Source of the DNA: Azotobacter beijerinckii
GTDB lineage: Bacteria > Pseudomonadota > Gammaproteobacteria > Pseudomonadales > Pseudomonadaceae
Assembly (NCBI RefSeq): GCF_900110885.1
Contig: NZ_FOFJ01000008.1
Coordinates: forward strand, 62,001-126,000
DNA length: 64,000 nt
Direction: 5' to 3'
Below are positions 61,425 through 64,000 of the stretch, piece after piece (within the stretch, counting starts at the first letter, position 1; the number at the start of each line of letters is the position of its first letter). A program made the position numbers and the translations under genes. The notes beneath the pieces are model-generated. The model saw nothing but the letters and a program-made list of their open reading frames with translations, ran no database searches and had not been told where the DNA came from.

Positions 61425-63557
61425 TCAACGACTCACCGCAATAGCCTGGCTGTTAAGGATACGCGGAGTCAGGAAAACAAGCAGCTCGGATTTGCTGTCG
61501 GTGACCGTATCGCTGCGGAAAAAGCGACCGATGAACGGCAGGTCGCCGAGGAAAGGCACCTTCTCCACGGACTTGCTCTGGCTATTGGAGAAGACCCCGC
61601 CGATCACGATGGTTTCGCCGTCGCCGATCAGCACCTTGGCATTGACCGAGTTCTTCTTGATCGGCGGTTCACCGTTCACCGCATTGGTATAGTCGGGCTC
61701 ATCCTTGTTCACCTTGACGGCCATGATGATCCGATTGTCGGGCGTGATCTGCGGCGTGACCTCCAAGGACAGGGCCGCATCCTTCCAGGAGACGTCGGTT
61801 GCCCCGCTGGAGGTCTGGCTTTGGTAGGGGATCTCGGTCCCCGTCAAGATCTTTGCCGTTTCCTTGTCCGAGGTCAGCACCTTGGGTTGCGAGATGACCT
61901 CGCCATTGCCGGTCTTCTCCATCGCCGACAACTCCAGATCCAGCAGCAGATTGTCCGTCACCACAGCGAGACCGAAGCCGGACGTCGCATCCGTGGCCCC
62001 CAGATCGACGAAAGGGGTATTCGACGACAGATCGCTGCCAGTATTACCGGCCTCGTCGCCGTTGTCGTCCAGGCCATAGAGCGCCGCATTGCCACTGGTA
62101 ACAGTTCCGCCCCAGCGCACGCCCAGGCTCTTGTCATAGCCGACGACAGCCTCGACGATGCGCGCCTCGATCATCACCTGGCGCACCGGGATGTCCAGCT
62201 GGGCGACGATTCGCCGCAGCTCGTCCAGACGCTCTTGGGTCTGGTAGGCGATGATGTTGTTGGTCCGCTCGTCGACCGTGATGGAACCGCGCTGATCCTC
62301 GGCTTCCTCGGCGCTGGTGACCGACTGGAACAGCTTGGCGATGTCCGCCGCCTTGGCGTAGTTCACCTGGACCAGCTCGCGGCGCAGGGGCGCCAGCTCG
62401 GCGATCTGCTGTTGCGCCTCCAGCTCCTGACGCTCGCGCGCCGCGATCTCGTCGGCCGGCGCCACCAGCAAGACATTGCCGACCTTGCGCTTGTCCAACC
62501 CCTTGGTCTTGAGCACCAGGTCGAGCGCCTGGTCCCAAGGCACATTCTGCAGACGCAGCGTGATATTGCCCTGCACGGTGTCGCTAGCCACCAGGTTGAG
62601 GTTGGTGAAGTCGGCGATCAGCTGCAGCACCGAGCGGACATCGATATCCTGGAAGTTCAGCGACAGCTTCTCGCCGCTGTAGGCGAAACGATCGGCATTG
62701 CGCTTGGCGACATTTTCCTGGGTCAGCGGCTTGACACTGACGGTCAGGCGATTGTCGGCCTGGTAGACCAGATAGTCGAACAGGCCGGACGGCTCGATGA
62801 GGATGCTGGCCTTGCCTCCCTGACTCGAGGCACTCACGAACTGCACAGGCGTAGCGAAATCCTTGACGTCCAAGCGCGCTCGCAGGGACTCCGGCAACTG
62901 CGTACCCGGGAAATCCAGGCGGATCTTGCCGCCCTGCTCCTGGACATCGGGGTTCATGCCCGGGCTCGACAGGTCGATGACCACGTTGCCCTCGCCCTGC
63001 GCGCCGCGCTGGAAGTCGATTCCCTGGATGGCCTTGCCTGCCGGCGCGTAGGACTTGACCAGCGGGGCCGGTGTCGCCGCAACGACAGGCGGCGGCGCAG
63101 TGCGGGCCTGCTGGGGCGCGGCGGCCGACTCGCCAAGCACGATATAGAGGTGGTTGCCCTCGGCACGCGTACTGTAGGGCGACAGGGCGGCCAGATTGAC
63201 GATCATCCGGGTACGGCCGTTCGCCTCCACCAGAGTGACGCTGCGGGCGTTGCCGACCCCCAGTTCGCGATGCTTGGTCCCCAGCTTGTTGGCCACGCCG
63301 GGCAGGTCCAGAGCGATGCGCGCCGGTTGCTCGATGGTGTAGCCACGCGGCGCCGGTACGGGCTCGTCGAACGACAACTTGAGTTCGACCCGATCGCCAG
63401 GCAGGGCGGCCACGTCCAGGGCCTTGAGATCGGCTGCCGATAACTCCGGCGACAGCAGAGCAGCCAGGACTGAAATACCAAGACGCGAAAGGGTGCTGTT
63501 CATTGACTGGTTCCGTAATGCCGACCGGGAATTTTTCTTCATGCTGGATCCGCCCAT
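61425..63557 (-). CDS. pilQ: Type IV pilus secretin PilQ
   Basis: PilQ forms the outer-membrane pore for type IV pili. The 710-aa product has a signal peptide (about 20-42 here), AMIN domains (about 45-270) that bind peptidoglycan, an STN/N0 and N1 region with [19 protein letters not shown], and the secretin domain with [13 protein letters not shown] and the C-terminal [15 protein letters not shown] use ATG 63557, which shares one base with the pilP stop and has AGGAG eight bases upstream; ATG 63503 gives the start seen in P. aeruginosa. Confidence 0.95.
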   Translation of the reverse strand: MGGSSMKKNSRSALRNQSMNSTLSRLGISVLAALLSPELSAADLKALDVAALPGDRVELKLSFDEPVPAPRGYTIEQPARIALDLPGVANKLGTKHRELGVGNARSVTLVEANGRTRMIVNLAALSPYSTRAEGNHLYIVLGESAAAPQQARTAPPPVVAATPAPLVKSYAPAGKAIQGIDFQRGAQGEGNVVIDLSSPGMNPDVQEQGGKIRLDFPGTQLPESLRARLDVKDFATPVQFVSASSQGGKASILIEPSGLFDYLVYQADNRLTVSVKPLTQENVAKRNADRFAYSGEKLSLNFQDIDVRSVLQLIADFTNLNLVASDTVQGNITLRLQNVPWDQALDLVLKTKGLDKRKVGNVLLVAPADEIAARERQELEAQQQIAELAPLRRELVQVNYAKAADIAKLFQSVTSAEEAEDQRGSITVDERTNNIIAYQTQERLDELRRIVAQLDIPVRQVMIEARIVEAVVGYDKSLGVRWGGTVTSGNAALYGLDDNGDEAGNTGSDLSSNTPFVDLGATDATSGFGLAVVTDNLLLDLELSAMEKTGNGEVISQPKVLTSDKETAKILTGTEIPYQSQTSSGATDVSWKDAALSLEVTPQITPDNRIIMAVKVNKDEPDYTNAVNGEPPIKKNSVNAKVLIGDGETIVIGGVFSNSQSKSVEKVPFLGDLPFIGRFFRSDTVTDSKSELLVFLTPRILNSQAIAVSR

Positions 63558-64000
63558 CACGAGCGCTCCTTCAACGTGAGGCTGCGCGGGCGCTCCAGCC
63601 AGCCGCCCTCGCCATCGGGAACGATCTCCACGACATCGACGGCGGCCTCATTGATCCTGACGATGCGGCCATGGTTGCGCCCCAGATAGTCGCCCACCTT
63701 CACCCGATGAACGCCGCCCGCCCCGCGCACCAGAGCCTGCATACCCGCCCCGTTGGAGAGCGTGCCGACCATCTCGAAGACTTCGATGTTGAACCCCTCG
63801 AGATACTGCTTGACCCGTCCCTCATCCGGCCGGATGTCCTTCGAGCCCCTCTGCTGAATGGCCAAATCGATTTTCACCGGCGGCTGGAACGGACTGCGCA
63901 TGGCCGCCGCACTGTAAGTAAAGGCCTCGTAGGGCTGAAACGTCGGCAGCGGCTCGATCGCACCCTTGGGCCGCGCACGAACTTCGTCCATATAAGCCTG
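63557..64000 (-). CDS. pilP: Type IV pilus lipoprotein PilP, C-terminal part (5' end outside window)
   Basis: The frame is still open at 64000 and ends at TGA 63557-63559, giving 147 residues of a protein that is about 170 aa in pseudomonads; the lipoprotein signal is missing from view. It shows QAYMDEVRARPKG, RSPFQPPVKIDL, and the beta-sandwich with MVGTLSNGAGMQAL and VHRVKVGDYLGRNHG, ending RPRSLTLKERS. PilP joins PilNO in the inner membrane to PilQ. It overlaps pilQ by one base (TGATG). Confidence 0.96.
   Translation of the reverse strand, partial: QAYMDEVRARPKGAIEPLPTFQPYEAFTYSAAAMRSPFQPPVKIDLAIQQRGSKDIRPDEGRVKQYLEGFNIEVFEMVGTLSNGAGMQALVRGAGGVHRVKVGDYLGRNHGRIVRINEAAVDVVEIVPDGEGGWLERPRSLTLKERS

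Overview
The window is high-GC chromosomal DNA of a gammaproteobacterium in the Pseudomonadaceae. Gene content and order follow the Pseudomonas aeruginosa block from hldE through the waa lipopolysaccharide (LPS) core genes, ilvE, glnE, aceEF, msrA, mscK, hemE and gltDB to aroBK and pilQP. AceF carries an Ala-Lys first lipoyl motif that I recall from Azotobacter vinelandii, so the source is probably a Pseudomonas/Azotobacter-group organism. This placement rests on remembered proteins and gene order, not on a search.

Layout. Positions 1-1279 hold the end of an aldo/keto reductase and an unknown protein with a Nudix-like box. Positions 1392-21048 form the LPS core locus: hldE, a PIG-L deacetylase (dnpA-like), mig-14 and msbA on the minus strand; a degenerate kinase-like gene on the plus strand; then waaL, a GT8 glycosyltransferase, two capsule-type transferases, a carbamoyltransferase, three kinase genes (one a tandem two-domain protein), waaP, waaG, waaC and waaF. 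These build, phosphorylate, carbamoylate and flip the lipid A-core and ligate O antigen. Next come ilvE and glnE, divergent from aceE-aceF across a region with a GntR/FadR-type palindrome.

Positions 30025-33132 are a foreign, AT-rich island between aceF and msrA. It is an integron gene-cassette array with four recognisable attC sites and no integrase in the window. Its cassettes carry a frameshifted gene, a small membrane protein, an unknown 175-aa protein, and a translationally coupled DUF262 + HEPN-nuclease pair that looks like an anti-phage or toxin module. This is the most novel part of the window.

Positions 33316-50470 are housekeeping and accessory genes: msrA, rlmJ, a LysR/MFS/tautomerase group, a K+/H+ antiporter, mscK, selO, a DUF1992 protein, a TauE/SafE exporter, trxC, a universal stress protein, a ParA-like ATPase and a LysR-MFS pair. 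Positions 50604-57751 hold hemE and gltD/gltB. From 57949 to the right edge lies the damX-like/aroB/aroK/pilQ/pilP string, which ties shikimate synthesis to type IV pilus secretin assembly; pilP runs off the window.

Repeats worth noting are REP-like palindromes near 21.1, 34.0 and 50.5 kb. I saw no rRNA, tRNA, CRISPR array, insertion sequence or integrase gene.
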